A stretch of 64,000 nt of DNA from Mycobacterium sp. PO1 (GTDB lineage: Bacteria; Actinomycetota; Actinomycetes; Mycobacteriales; Mycobacteriaceae): contig NZ_BLTG01000012.1 in assembly GCF_017312405.1 (NCBI RefSeq), forward strand, positions 1-64,000. Direction: 5' to 3'. This document shows, piece after piece, positions 9,448 through 18,280 of the stretch (position 1 is the first letter of the stretch; every line of letters begins with the position of its first letter). Both the position numbers and the translations under genes were made by a program. The notes under the pieces are model-generated. The model ran no database searches, had not been told where the DNA came from, and saw only the letters and a list, made by a program, of their open reading frames with translations.

Positions 9448-10985
9448 CAGATCACCGCGGCGACAACAACACTCAGTAGCAACCCGGCCACCACCGGTAT
9501 GAAGAGGCGGCGCGCCAGGGTGACGACGGGGACACCGGTGAAGCCGGCCACCGCGACCAGAGATGACCAGATTATCAACGTGCCGCCTCCGGTCCAGCCC
9601 GCGGCGTTCTGCGCGATCGCCGCGAGTGTCGCCGTGGTCTCCGGTCCCGAGGAGTGCGACAACGCCTCCGCCAGCCCACCGGTGAAGGGCAGACCCGTCC
9701 ACCCCGACCCATCCAGACCGATCAGCATGCCGACGACCAACATCGCCACCATCAGCAGGACCGGGTTGTCGGGGATGTACTGCTGCCCGCTCAAGATCAG
9801 ATCGAACAGGAACGACGGCGGCTCGACGTCCTCCGGTAGCTGCATGATCCGGCCCGCGAAGTCGGAGATGCCGATCAGCACGAAGCCGGCCACGGGGATC
9901 ACCACACCCATGGCCCGAAACGCCGCGACCAGGCCGTCGACGAAATGTCCTCCCGCAGCCTCGATCCGGTGTTCCCCTCCGGTGGTCAGCGACACCGCGA
10001 GAGTCAGCAGCAGCGCAAGACCGCCGACCAGCGCCGCTCCGTTTCCGCTGTCCACTCCCGGTACCCAGTCGGTGAACTTGCCCATGATCATGACCACCAC
10101 CAGAAGACCGAAGGCCGCAGGCACCAGTAAGGCGAACAGCCGAGTCCACGGCGGGCGGACCTCCCCAGAATCCTCCTCGAGGTCGTCTGGGCCGTACGCC
10201 GCTCCACCCTCACCCGACCCGGGCGAGTCGGCGCCGGCGGGCGCCCGCTTGGCCAGCAGCGCCTCTCCCACCGCGGCAGGCACGCTGGCGTCGCCTCCGT
10301 CCGCCGCCACGGTCGCAGGCTCTCGGCGCACCAGGCGGCGGACACGTCCGTTGCCCGGATTCCGGACGTGGAGCACGTAGGTGATCGACACCGCGACCGC
10401 CCCCACCACCCAACTCAGGATCAACGCCCGGTTGGCGATCATGTCCGCGGGTACGCCTGCTCCCCCCGCCGACAATTCCGGCGCCACGCCGATCACGTAA
10501 TCAGAGGCGAGCGCCATGCCCTGGCCTGCGATGGCGATCGCCATCGCCGCCGCCAACGGGGACAGCCCCACCCGAATTGCGGCGGGCAACAAGAACGGAG
10601 CAATGAGCGCCAGCGCCGGGGTCGGCCAGAACACCATGGACAACACGTAGGTGACGGCGAAGAGAGCGAAGTAGGAGATCACGTTGTTGCGCATCAGTTT
10701 GGCCAACGGTTCCACCATCATTCGCTCAGCGCCGATGGTCTTCATCGCGCCGATCATCGCGATCACCGCCGCAAGGACGAGAAAGATGTTGAGGAACTCG
10801 GTGGTGGCCACCGCTGCTGCGCTGAAGACGCTCCCGATTCCGGTGAAGACGCTGCCCGTGTAGACCCACGTGGTCAGCAACGTCGCGAGGATCGCCGGAA
10901 CGACAACGCTCTTGCGGGCGACCATGAATCCGATCAGTGCCAGCACACCCGCCAGATAGACCCAATGAGCTGCCAGCAATTCCAT
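9444..10985 (-). CDS. Multi-pass permease, paralogue of the gene at 21719-23320
   Basis: The 513-residue product has about 12 hydrophobic segments, with a hydrophilic Ala/Gly/acidic loop at roughly residues 215-270 separating two halves. Shared landmarks with the other permease include AHWVYLAGVLAL, FWPTPAL, AIAGQGMALASDY, a GLDGSGWTGLPFTG block and WTGGGTLIIWSS. These look like re-entrant substrate loops of an ion-coupled organic acid transporter (ion transporter superfamily style). I cannot name the family with certainty. It is translationally coupled to the amidase downstream and follows the Rid gene by 192 nt. By context it imports the substrate of this pathway. Confidence 0.8.
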   Translation of the reverse strand: MELLAAHWVYLAGVLALIGFMVARKSVVVPAILATLLTTWVYTGSVFTGIGSVFSAAAVATTEFLNIFLVLAAVIAMIGAMKTIGAERMMVEPLAKLMRNNVISYFALFAVTYVLSMVFWPTPALALIAPFLLPAAIRVGLSPLAAAMAIAIAGQGMALASDYVIGVAPELSAGGAGVPADMIANRALILSWVVGAVAVSITYVLHVRNPGNGRVRRLVRREPATVAADGGDASVPAAVGEALLAKRAPAGADSPGSGEGGAAYGPDDLEEDSGEVRPPWTRLFALLVPAAFGLLVVVMIMGKFTDWVPGVDSGNGAALVGGLALLLTLAVSLTTGGEHRIEAAGGHFVDGLVAAFRAMGVVIPVAGFVLIGISDFAGRIMQLPEDVEPPSFLFDLILSGQQYIPDNPVLLMVAMLVVGMLIGLDGSGWTGLPFTGGLAEALSHSSGPETTATLAAIAQNAAGWTGGGTLIIWSSLVAVAGFTGVPVVTLARRLFIPVVAGLLLSVVVAAVIW

Positions 10986-11177
10986 TCGGCGTCCTCCCGA
11001 TCACGTGGTGCTCTCACCGATCCGATTGGCTTCAGGCACCAATGGATTCGATGAACCTATGACGACCGTTGTTCACCCGCAAAGGTCATCCTGCTCGACC
11101 TCTCCGCCGTGTCCTGTGCATCGTGCACCGATTCTGCTGAAATCGCATCGAGACCAACCACTTCTGCTATGGGGATG

Positions 11178-11606
11178 TCAGACGACCACTGCGCAGACGA
11201 GTTCGATCTCGACCGGCGCGCCGGAGGGCAATGCGCACACCCCGATTGCGCTACGGGCAGGACGACCGACCTCGCCGAGTTCGTCGACCAGCACCGCGGA
11301 CGCCCCGTCGGCCACTGCCGACAGAGCTGTGAATTCCGCTGTGCACGCGATGAACACCGTCATCTTCAGACACCGTAGTGCGGCCCCGCTGGGTATCGCC
11401 GCCCGAGCAGCAACCAGTGCGTTGCCTGCCGCCAACCCGGCCGCCACCCGCGCCTGATCCGGGTCGACCCCGTCCCCCACCACACCGGTGAACGCGAGCG
11501 CGCCGTCGCGCCGCGGCGTCATGCCCGCGGTGTGGACGACACCGTCGTGCAGCACCGCCGGCACGTAGTCGCCCTGCGGACGCGGGACCGGACGCTCAGT
11601 CGACAC
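11178..11606 (-). CDS. Rid (YjgF/YER057c/UK114) family protein
   Basis: A 142-residue Rid-family protein carries the block VCALPSGAPVEIELVCAV, corresponding to the usual conserved C-terminal P-x-G-A-x-VEI-E segment. Archetypal RidA hydrolyses reactive enamine/imine intermediates; catabolic-operon members often act as specific imine or aminoacrylate deaminases. The Arg of GRPARSAIGV fits the RidA Arg105 position. The start is a GTG at 11606 overlapping the end of the GGT-like gene by 11 nt. Its presence suggests that the pathway generates an imine or enamine. Confidence 0.88.
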   Translation of the reverse strand: MSTERPVPRPQGDYVPAVLHDGVVHTAGMTPRRDGALAFTGVVGDGVDPDQARVAAGLAAGNALVAARAAIPSGAALRCLKMTVFIACTAEFTALSAVADGASAVLVDELGEVGRPARSAIGVCALPSGAPVEIELVCAVVV

Positions 11607-13191
11607 CGAGCGCGACCCCCTCCTGCCGCGGGTCGGCGGCCCCGGAGAGCACACCTCGCTCGTCCAGCGAGATGATCTGGGCACTGCCGCCGGCGTCGAG
11701 CGCCCCCTGGGTGACCACTCGGTGCCCCAGGGACGCCAACTCGGATCGGACAGTGTCCGGGACCGTGTCCTCGATTCGCAGTTCCTCGGTCGCGCCGACC
11801 ACGTCGGCGTCGGAACCGGGGAACACGGTGAAGCGCGGCGCGGACACGGCCTCAGCGGGATCGAGTCCGTGATCGAGCAGGTGCGAGATCAGCTGCATGT
11901 TCCATTGCACCTGCCCGTCGCCGCCGGGGGTGTTGCCCGCATGCAACAGCGCGCCGGCGTCGTCGGTGACGACCCAGGCGTTGAGGGTGTGCAACGGCTT
12001 GCGCCGGGGCGCCACCTCGTTGGGGTGACCGGGGATCAGGTAGGAACCACGGCCCAACCGGTTGTTGAGAATCACCCCGGTGCCCGGCACGGTGAACTTG
12101 GCGCCGAACGTGAAGGCCAGCGAATGGATGAAACTGACCGCACGACCGTCGGAGTCGACGGCCACCGTGGAGGTGGTGTCGCCGATCCCGACATCGACCG
12201 GTGTCCGCTGCTCGCAACGGCTCTCCAGGTCGCGGCGCTGGAGGCCGAGGCGTTCGGGTTGCAGCACATAGCGCGCACCGTCGTTGTCGGCGCCGCAGAG
12301 CGCCAGTCGGTCGGCGAAGCTCAGCCTGGCCGAGCGCGCCAGCCAGTCGATCGCCTCGGCGGTCATCCAGCCGTGGAAGCCGACGACGCCGTCGCACAGC
12401 GCAGCCTGCTGCAACACCATCCAGCCCGGTGTCGGCAGCGGTGTCTGGTGCACGACCGCCCCGGCGTAGCGCCCGGACACCGCCGGTTCGGCGGCGACGT
12501 GCGCGCCCGCGGCCCACTCGGCCCCGCTGAACGGCGCGCCCCCGGCCTGCAATGCGGACACCGCGCGTTCGGCGAACCCACCGGTGTAGAACCCGCCCGG
12601 GTCGCGGGCGAGTTCGCGGATGGTCCGCGCCAACTCGGGCTGCGCCAACCGGGTACCGACATGCGGCGGGCGCGCCTGCGGGGCGTAGACCGATTTCAGA
12701 TCGGCGTCGGCACACACCGCAGCGAGAGCCGTGGTGACGTCGCCGGCGGTTCGCGCCGAACACGGCAGACCGCTCTCGGCGATGCGCGCGGCGGGTTCCC
12801 ACAACTGCTCCAGCGACCACGTGGCGCCTTCGGTGTGCAGACGTGCCAGCGCCGCAGGTGCGCCGGGTACCGCGACGGCCAGTGCGCCGTCCAGCGGGAT
12901 CGCGGAAAACCCTCTGTCGGCGTAGAAGTCGGGCGTTCCGCCGTCGGGCCCGTAGCCGGAGCCGTTGACGGTCCAGACCCGGCCGTCGGGTTCCCGCACC
13001 ACCGCGAACGCGTCCCCGCCGATGCCGCATTGCCCGGGGAGCGTCAGCCAGGTCAACGCCGCCATCGCCAGCGTCGCATCGACGGCGTTGCCACCGTCGG
13101 CCAGTACCCGCGCCCCGGCCAGGCTCGCGGCCGGATGGCTGCTGCTGACCATGCCACCGGCAGACAAGGCCGGCGGCCGCCGCGTGTCCAT
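11596..13191 (-). CDS. Gamma-glutamyltransferase family N-terminal-nucleophile hydrolase
   Basis: The 531-residue protein is a member of the GGT/cephalosporin acylase family, which self-cleaves at a Thr to make two chains. The predicted nucleophile is T339 in GIGDTTSTVAVDSDG. Other family landmarks are GGNAVDATLA near residues 33-42, GIGGDAFAVV, LNNRLGRGSYLIPG and the glycine-rich NTPGGDGQVQWNMQL. No signal peptide is visible, so it is probably cytoplasmic, unlike periplasmic GGT. It may hydrolyse a gamma-glutamyl or other amide conjugate made in the pathway. Its ATG overlaps the upstream Rieske gene's stop codon. Confidence 0.88.
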   Translation of the reverse strand: MDTRRPPALSAGGMVSSSHPAASLAGARVLADGGNAVDATLAMAALTWLTLPGQCGIGGDAFAVVREPDGRVWTVNGSGYGPDGGTPDFYADRGFSAIPLDGALAVAVPGAPAALARLHTEGATWSLEQLWEPAARIAESGLPCSARTAGDVTTALAAVCADADLKSVYAPQARPPHVGTRLAQPELARTIRELARDPGGFYTGGFAERAVSALQAGGAPFSGAEWAAGAHVAAEPAVSGRYAGAVVHQTPLPTPGWMVLQQAALCDGVVGFHGWMTAEAIDWLARSARLSFADRLALCGADNDGARYVLQPERLGLQRRDLESRCEQRTPVDVGIGDTTSTVAVDSDGRAVSFIHSLAFTFGAKFTVPGTGVILNNRLGRGSYLIPGHPNEVAPRRKPLHTLNAWVVTDDAGALLHAGNTPGGDGQVQWNMQLISHLLDHGLDPAEAVSAPRFTVFPGSDADVVGATEELRIEDTVPDTVRSELASLGHRVVTQGALDAGGSAQIISLDERGVLSGAADPRQEGVALGVD

Positions 13192-13547
13192 CAGGCTCCT
13201 CGACGGGCCCGCCGGGTGGGGCCGGCGGGCATCTGACCGGGTTCGACGCCGACGAAGATCTCGCCGTCGCGCTCCTGCACCGGGAACGTCTGGATGGGCT
13301 CGGTGGCCGGCGGGCTGATGGGTTCACCGGTCTCGAGGTCGAACGCGCTTCCGTGACAGGAGCATCCGATGCCGTCGTCACGCAGCTTGCCCGACGACAG
13401 CAGGCAGTCCAGATGGGTGCAGTAGTTGGAGGTGGCGTAGGCCTTGCCGTTCAGTCGGGCCACCGCGAATTCGTGCTCACCGGCATAGAACCGCCGCACG
13501 ATCCCCTCGGGCACCTGACCTGATCGCGCCACACGAACGAATTCCAT
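13191..13547 (-). CDS. Rieske-type [2Fe-2S] ferredoxin (first copy)
   Basis: A 118-residue single-domain Rieske ferredoxin with the cluster ligands C-x-H (YCTHLDC) and C-x2-H (GCSCHGSAFD). Such soluble ferredoxins pass electrons from a flavin reductase to an oxygenase. Two ATGs are in frame; the second (13547) is chosen because a GGAG site lies 7 nt upstream of it but only 1 nt from the first. It overlaps the GGT-like gene by one base and starts 30 nt after the aldehyde dehydrogenase stop. Confidence 0.9.
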   Translation of the reverse strand: MEFVRVARSGQVPEGIVRRFYAGEHEFAVARLNGKAYATSNYCTHLDCLLSSGKLRDDGIGCSCHGSAFDLETGEPISPPATEPIQTFPVQERDGEIFVGVEPGQMPAGPTRRARRGA

Positions 13548-13577
13548 TGTCATACTCCGTTTTTCTGTAGTGGTCGA

Positions 13578-15029
13578 TCAACTCGCGGAATTGAGGTACA
13601 CGGTCTTCTCGGTGAGGTAGAACTCCATCATCGAGGGTCCGGCCTGTTCTTTGAACGTCGCGGTGGACGACGCCTTGTAGCCGCCGAAGGGCGCGTTCAT
13701 CGCCATCCCCGTCGTCGGCTGGTTGACCTTGACCAGACCGGTGCGCGACTCCCGCACGAACGTCTGCGCGACGGCCAGGTCGCCGGTGATGATCGACGCC
13801 GAGAGTCCGTATTCGGTGGCGTTGGCCAACTCGATGGCCTCGCGCAGCGATCCGGCCCGCTGGAACGCCAGCAACGGTCCGAACACCTCTTCGGTGACGA
13901 TCCGCATGCTCGGCGTGGTGTCGGTGAACACGGTCGGCTGCGCGAAGAATCCGCCGTCGTGGCCGGGCACGTCGACGGTGGATCCGCCGCAGCGCAGCTG
14001 CGCTCCCTCGGCGGTGCCGATCTGCACGTAGCTGACGAACTTCTCGAGCTGCTCGGCGCTGGCCAGGGCACCCATGTCGATGCCGGCCTGCACCCCCGGG
14101 CCGACCCGCAACGCCTGCGCGCGGGCGACGACGCGTTCGACGAGCTCGTCGTGCACCGCGTCGGTGGCGATCACGCGGCTGGTCCCGGTGCATGCCTGAC
14201 CGGACAGTCCGAAGGCGCCCTTGACGATCAGCGCCGCGGCCCGGTCCGGGTCGGCGTCGTCGGCCACCACCACCGGGTTCTTGCCACCCATCTCCAGCTG
14301 CACCCGCCGGTGCGGTCCCACCTGCCCGTAGATGGACCGCCCCACACCCGTCGACCCGGTGAAGGTGACGGCGGCGACCCGGTCGTCGGCGGCCACGGCG
14401 GCGCCCGCCGCGCCGTCACCGTGGACCAGCGCGATGGCGCCGGGCGGCAACCCGCCGGCCAGCAGTGCCTCCACCAGGCGCTGTCCCATCAGGGGGGTCA
14501 GCTCGGACGGCTTGAACAGCACCGGGTTTCCGACGGCGAGCGCGGGCCCGAGCTTTCGGGAGGGGATGTTGAGCGGGAAGTTCCACGGCGTGATGGCCCC
14601 CACGATGCCCACGGGTTCGCGCACCGTGTACAGCAGCGTGTCACCGCCGACGGGAAAGGTGGTGCCACCGCATCGGGTGGCTTCGGCGGCGTAGAAACGC
14701 AGGTTCGCCGGAGTGCGGCTGACCTCCATCGTCGCCTCGGCGACCGTTTTGCCCTCTTCGCGCACCAGTTCGTCGATCAGCTGCGCACTGCCGGCTTCCA
14801 GATGAGCGGCAGCGGATTCCAGCACCGCGGCGCGCCGTTCCGGGGAGGTCGCCGCCCAGTCGCCTGCGGCCTTGTCCAGGTGGTCGACCGCTGTCGCGAC
14901 ATCGCGCGGGCCCGACGCCGGGAAGGTGCCGACGACGTCGGTCGGGTCTGCCGGGTTACGGCGGGTGAAGGTCTCCCCCGAGGCGGCGGGCACCCAGGTG
15001 CCGCCGATGAAGTTCAGACCGTCGCTCAT
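13578..15029 (-). CDS. NAD(P)+-dependent aldehyde dehydrogenase
   Basis: This 483-residue ALDH-superfamily enzyme has catalytic C280 (SGQACTGTSRV), general base E246 (QLEMGGKNP), N150 (TPWNFPLN) and the cofactor motif FTGSTGVG. The N-terminal pattern NFIGGTWVPAASGETFTRRNPAD resembles semialdehyde dehydrogenases that make 2-oxoglutarate (2,5-dioxopentanoate type), but that is only a suggestion. The start MSDGLNF at 15029 overlaps the reductase stop in an ATGA junction. It would oxidise an aldehyde released when the substrate is cleaved by the oxygenase. Confidence 0.92.
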   Translation of the reverse strand: MSDGLNFIGGTWVPAASGETFTRRNPADPTDVVGTFPASGPRDVATAVDHLDKAAGDWAATSPERRAAVLESAAAHLEAGSAQLIDELVREEGKTVAEATMEVSRTPANLRFYAAEATRCGGTTFPVGGDTLLYTVREPVGIVGAITPWNFPLNIPSRKLGPALAVGNPVLFKPSELTPLMGQRLVEALLAGGLPPGAIALVHGDGAAGAAVAADDRVAAVTFTGSTGVGRSIYGQVGPHRRVQLEMGGKNPVVVADDADPDRAAALIVKGAFGLSGQACTGTSRVIATDAVHDELVERVVARAQALRVGPGVQAGIDMGALASAEQLEKFVSYVQIGTAEGAQLRCGGSTVDVPGHDGGFFAQPTVFTDTTPSMRIVTEEVFGPLLAFQRAGSLREAIELANATEYGLSASIITGDLAVAQTFVRESRTGLVKVNQPTTGMAMNAPFGGYKASSTATFKEQAGPSMMEFYLTEKTVYLNSAS

Positions 15030-16255
15030 GCATGCACCTCTTCGTCGTCGTAGACCAGATCCCACAGGTCGGTGTCTTCGTCGCAGAGCGCCGCGGTGTC
15101 GACCTCGCGGCCCAGCAGTTCCCGCACCGCCATGATGTCCTCGCCGCGCTCGACGCTGAACGCCCCGCAGACCACCCCGTCATGCAGGTAGACGCCGGTG
15201 AAGTCCATGCCGTCGAGGTCACCCCGGATCAGCGGGTCACCGGATGCGGCACCGACGAACTGGAGGTTGCGGCCGTGCTGGTCGGACCAGAACCACGGCG
15301 GCTCATCGGAACCGGTGCCCCGATCGAGGATGGCGTCGGCCACCGCGGTGCCCTGCCTGCTGGCGTTGTCGAAGTGTTCGAGGCGCACATGCGTGCCGGC
15401 CCGGGGCGAGTAGCGGCGCGCGACATCGCCGGCGGCGAAGATGTGCGCAATGCTGGTGCGTCCGGCGGCGTCGGTGACGATGCCGTCGTCGAGGTGCAGC
15501 CCGGTCGCCGCCGCGGCGGCGATGTTGGGCTCGATGCCGATCCCGACGACGGCCACGTCGGCGTGCACGGTGCTGCCGTCGGCGATGTCGACGACCACGC
15601 CGTCAGCGGTGGTGCGCACGGCGTGCAGCGCCGACCCCGTGCGCAGGTCGACACCGCTGTCGCGGTGCAACCGGCACACGGCCTCCCCCATGGCGGTCCC
15701 GATGACCCGTGCCAGCGGGAGCGGCGCCGGGTCGACGACCGTGACGTGCACGCCCGCCGCGGTGGCGGTGGCGGCCAGTTCCAGACCGATGAAGCCGGCG
15801 CCGACGATGGCCAGCCGCCGCCCCGCCGTGAGCTGGGGCGCCAACCGGGTGGCGTCGTCGAGCGTGCGCAGGTAGTGGATCAGGTCGGGGCGCGGGCCGG
15901 GCACGGGCAGCGTGCGTGGACGGCCACCGGTGGCGAACAGCACCGCGTCCGCCTCGATGTCGGGGCCACCGTCGATCTGCACGGCTCTCGTCGCCGCATC
16001 CACCCGGCGTACCTCGACGCCGGTGATGATGTCGATGTCTTTGTCGGCCAACCACTTCGGCGGGAGAATCCACAGTGAGTCGAGACCCTCGGCGCCGCTG
16101 AGGAACTCCTTGGACAGCGGCGGCCGCTGGTACGGCGGGTGGGGTTCGTCGCCGACAAGCACGATGCGCCCGTCGAACCCTCTCCTGCGCAGGTTGCGGG
16201 CGGCGACGGCGGCGGCCTGCCCGGCTCCGATGGTGACGACGGTGCGCCGGGTCAT
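15026..16255 (-). CDS. FAD-dependent, NAD(P)H:ferredoxin reductase
   Basis: A 409-residue reductase of the two-Rossmann-fold family seen in Rieske and P450 systems. The FAD-binding motif is VVTIGAGQAAAVAARNLR at the N-terminus; the NAD-binding motif is LAIVGAGFIGLELAAT at about residue 150. The conserved PPYQRPPLSKEFL and the FAD-ribityl block IFAAGDVA follow. It passes electrons from NAD(P)H to one or both adjacent Rieske ferredoxins. Start and stop codons overlap both neighbours by 4 nt, so it is co-translated with them. A related reductase lies at 56370-57563. Confidence 0.93.
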   Translation of the reverse strand: MTRRTVVTIGAGQAAAVAARNLRRRGFDGRIVLVGDEPHPPYQRPPLSKEFLSGAEGLDSLWILPPKWLADKDIDIITGVEVRRVDAATRAVQIDGGPDIEADAVLFATGGRPRTLPVPGPRPDLIHYLRTLDDATRLAPQLTAGRRLAIVGAGFIGLELAATATAAGVHVTVVDPAPLPLARVIGTAMGEAVCRLHRDSGVDLRTGSALHAVRTTADGVVVDIADGSTVHADVAVVGIGIEPNIAAAAATGLHLDDGIVTDAAGRTSIAHIFAAGDVARRYSPRAGTHVRLEHFDNASRQGTAVADAILDRGTGSDEPPWFWSDQHGRNLQFVGAASGDPLIRGDLDGMDFTGVYLHDGVVCGAFSVERGEDIMAVRELLGREVDTAALCDEDTDLWDLVYDDEEVHA

Positions 16256-16611
16256 GCCCGCGCCTCCTGTTCTGCCTCGGCGGCGGCCCCGGCGCGCTTC
16301 GGCGTCGGCTGGACGTAGATGGTGCCGGCGTCGTCGACGCGCACCGGATAGGTCGGCTGGCAGCGGTCCTGGTCGGCTTCGTAGCCGGTCTCCAGGTCGA
16401 ACTGCCACTGATGGCCGGGGCAGATCACCTTGCCGTGCAACAGCGTGCCCTTGAACAACGATCTGTCCTGGTGCACGCACAGATCGGCGAAGGCGTACAC
16501 CCGGCCGCCGGCCTGGAACAGAGCGATGGCCACGTCGTCCAGCTCCACCCGCAGTTTGCGGCGTCGGCCCATCTCGTTGACGGTGGCCACGGCCACCCAT
16601 TCCGCGGTCAT
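16252..16611 (-). CDS. Rieske-type [2Fe-2S] ferredoxin (second copy)
   Basis: A 119-residue Rieske ferredoxin with ligands C-x-H in DLCVHQD and C-x2-H in ICPGHQWQFD. It differs clearly from the copy at 13191-13547, so one operon has two electron carriers, possibly for two acceptors. The frame stays open 25 codons upstream, but the ATG at 16611 has a GAGGAG site 4 nt upstream and gives the normal start MTAEWVAVATV. It ends in a charged Ala/Glu tail overlapping the reductase start. Confidence 0.9.
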   Translation of the reverse strand: MTAEWVAVATVNEMGRRRKLRVELDDVAIALFQAGGRVYAFADLCVHQDRSLFKGTLLHGKVICPGHQWQFDLETGYEADQDRCQPTYPVRVDDAGTIYVQPTPKRAGAAAEAEQEARA

Positions 16612-16682
16612 CGGACTCCTCGACTCGTGGTGATGCCGGCGTGATCGGTTGCGGCCGGCGCAACCGATCACGCCGAGATCAC

Positions 16683-17402
16683 TCAAACGGCTACTGGCTC
16701 GAGCTCTGGCGCGACGTAGGTGTCGTACAGGCCCTTGGTGTAGGAGAACCGCATCTCGGCGCCCCAGCGCACCAACTGGAGGCAGCGCTGCTGCAACTGC
16801 GGCGTGTCGGCATGGTCGAGCACGATCTGGTAGCCGCGCTCGCCGTGCACCACATCGGAGGTGATGTGCAGATCGAAGAACTCGATCTCGTCCTCGGTGA
16901 ACTTGTACACCTCCCGAAGCGGCACGATCTGCTTGGTGTAGATGCTGGGCACCTGGGACTCCAGGCCGACGACCAGCGCCGCGGTCGCCACCACGAAATG
17001 CTCACGCTGAGACACCGCGTAGCACCACGACTGCAGACCGCGGGTGATCGCGTTCATGTTGTTCGGGTCCTCGATGCGTTCCTTGGTGGTGCCGCACGCC
17101 TCGCCGAACTTGATCAGCAGATCGGTGTGGCGGATGTCGGCCAGTTCCTCCTCGTACATGTTCTGCAGCGTGAAGTCCTTGGCCCCGGTGAACTCGTCGG
17201 GGGTGTTGGCGTAGATGTTGGCCAGGTAGTCGGCGAACGGACCGACGTAGTGGAAGTGGTTCTCGGCCCAGCGGGCGAAGTGGTGGCGCTCGAGCCGACC
17301 CTCGGCCCACGCCTTGGAGAACGACGCGTTCTTGGCCTCGCGGCCCTTGATGGCGTCTTCGAGTTGCGCACGGAACTCGTCGCGCCCGAGAAGTTGGGTC
17401 AT
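16683..17402 (-). CDS. Haem-oxygenase-like diiron oxygenase (TenA/PqqC/CADD-like fold)
   Basis: A 239-residue all-helical protein of the PqqC/TenA/CADD superfamily with a complete candidate diiron site: E85-x6-H92 (EELADIRH), E148 (VGLESQVP) and H179-x3-D183-x2-H186 (LHITSDVVHGE). This is the ligand pattern I recall for Chlamydia CADD and other haem-oxygenase-like diiron oxidases (UndA, BesC, SznF N-oxygenase domain), which use O2 to oxidise amines, amino acids or fatty acids. Neighbouring Rieske ferredoxins and reductase could supply electrons. PqqC itself is metal-free, and no pqq genes are here. The fold call is good; the reaction is unknown. Confidence 0.8.
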   Translation of the reverse strand: MTQLLGRDEFRAQLEDAIKGREAKNASFSKAWAEGRLERHHFARWAENHFHYVGPFADYLANIYANTPDEFTGAKDFTLQNMYEEELADIRHTDLLIKFGEACGTTKERIEDPNNMNAITRGLQSWCYAVSQREHFVVATAALVVGLESQVPSIYTKQIVPLREVYKFTEDEIEFFDLHITSDVVHGERGYQIVLDHADTPQLQQRCLQLVRWGAEMRFSYTKGLYDTYVAPELEPVAV

Positions 17403-17626
17403 CGGTAGGACTCCTGATCGTCAGTGGGGATGGGTTGGCTGCCGTGGCATGCGATCCACGAAACCCGCTGTTGCAGTGATTGATTCGGGCTCCGCCGCAG
17501 TGGTGAGATCACGCATCGTCGCGAATCATCCTCGGCAACAGCGACGTTAGCGAACATGCCGACGTGTTGACCATGGACAACTTCACCGTTGCTCATCGGC
17601 ATTCGCAGGTCAGAGTGCACAGTCGG

Positions 17627-18079
17627 TCAGCGCGCGCCGACCGCGGCGGTCAACGACTCGAACTCGGCGAGGATCGCCGCGCCGACCTCCTTGTCCTGGG
17701 CGCCGTTGCCGCCACTGATGCCCACGCCGCCGACGATCTGACCGTTGAACACCAGCGGAAAGCCGCCGACGAAGATCGCGAACTTGCCCGGCAGCATGTG
17801 GCTGATACCGAACGCCTCGTTACCCGGCAGCGCGGGACCGTTGGGCGGCTCGTTGAACAGATGGGTGGCCCGTTCGTGCCCCGCGGCGGTGAAGGCCTTG
17901 GCTATCGAGATGTCCACACCGGTCAACCGCGCGCCGGGAAGCCGGTGCAGCGCCACGACGTTGCCACCGTCGTCGCAGATGCACAGCGTCTGCTTGACGC
18001 CGATCTCCTCGGCCTTGGCCCGGCCGGCCGCAAGCAACGGGAGGGCATCGTCGAGATTGATCCGATAGATCTGGTGCAT
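17627..18079 (-). CDS. GlcG/HbpS (haem-degrading-like) family protein
   Basis: A 150-residue protein of the GlcG/HbpS/DUF336 family. Landmarks are the block VVALHRLPGARLTGVDISIAKA near residues 40-61 and the Gly-rich IVGGVGISGGNGAQDKEV near the C-terminus. Family members bind haem, cobalamin or small organic ligands and often sit in catabolic operons with no defined catalysis. An upstream GTG is adjacent to the ribosome site; the ATG at 18079, 10 nt from AGGAG, is preferred. It is the promoter-proximal gene of the operon, divergent from pucR, and separated from the diiron gene by 224 nt in which I see no gene. Confidence 0.85.
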   Translation of the reverse strand: MHQIYRINLDDALPLLAAGRAKAEEIGVKQTLCICDDGGNVVALHRLPGARLTGVDISIAKAFTAAGHERATHLFNEPPNGPALPGNEAFGISHMLPGKFAIFVGGFPLVFNGQIVGGVGISGGNGAQDKEVGAAILAEFESLTAAVGAR

Positions 18080-18195
18080 GGTGGTTCTCACTCCTGTGGG
18101 TTGCGCTGACAGGCATTGCGCCTGTGGAGATGTCTACCAACGGCGCCGCCCCCAGGCCCGGGTCAACATGTCCCCGGTCCGGCGCGCATCCGGGT

Positions 18196-18213
18196 CACAC
18201 TGCACATAGTGTG
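18196..18213. promoter_or_regulatory. Palindrome in the glcG-pucR divergent promoter region
   Basis: The inverted repeat CACACT-(6 nt)-AGTGTG lies midway in the 201-nt divergent region. It contains the 9-mer TGCACATAG (18201-18209), which recurs upstream of the paralogous permease at 21599-21607. It is a likely site for the PucR-family regulator; this is inferred from symmetry and position. Confidence 0.45.
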
Positions 18214-18280
18214 TGGAGCGGTTCCCGGTGTATTCGGTGTACAGGCGAATCGGGAGCCCACGAATCAGAGCAGGTGAGAC

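Noticed and set aside
9448..10149. N-terminal extension of the amidase frame
   Set aside because: It overlaps the permease completely in another frame and has shadow-like composition. The GTG at 9447 gives a normal amidase length with start/stop overlap.
10986..11177. Possible small gene or regulatory RNA between the Rid and permease genes
   Set aside because: The 192-nt gap has no convincing frame with a ribosome site and no strong hairpin.
16683..17402. PqqC in a PQQ biosynthesis cluster
   Set aside because: No pqqA, B, D or E genes are present; the only RiPP redox-cofactor locus here is mycofactocin, 36 kb away. The diiron ligands also argue against metal-free PqqC.
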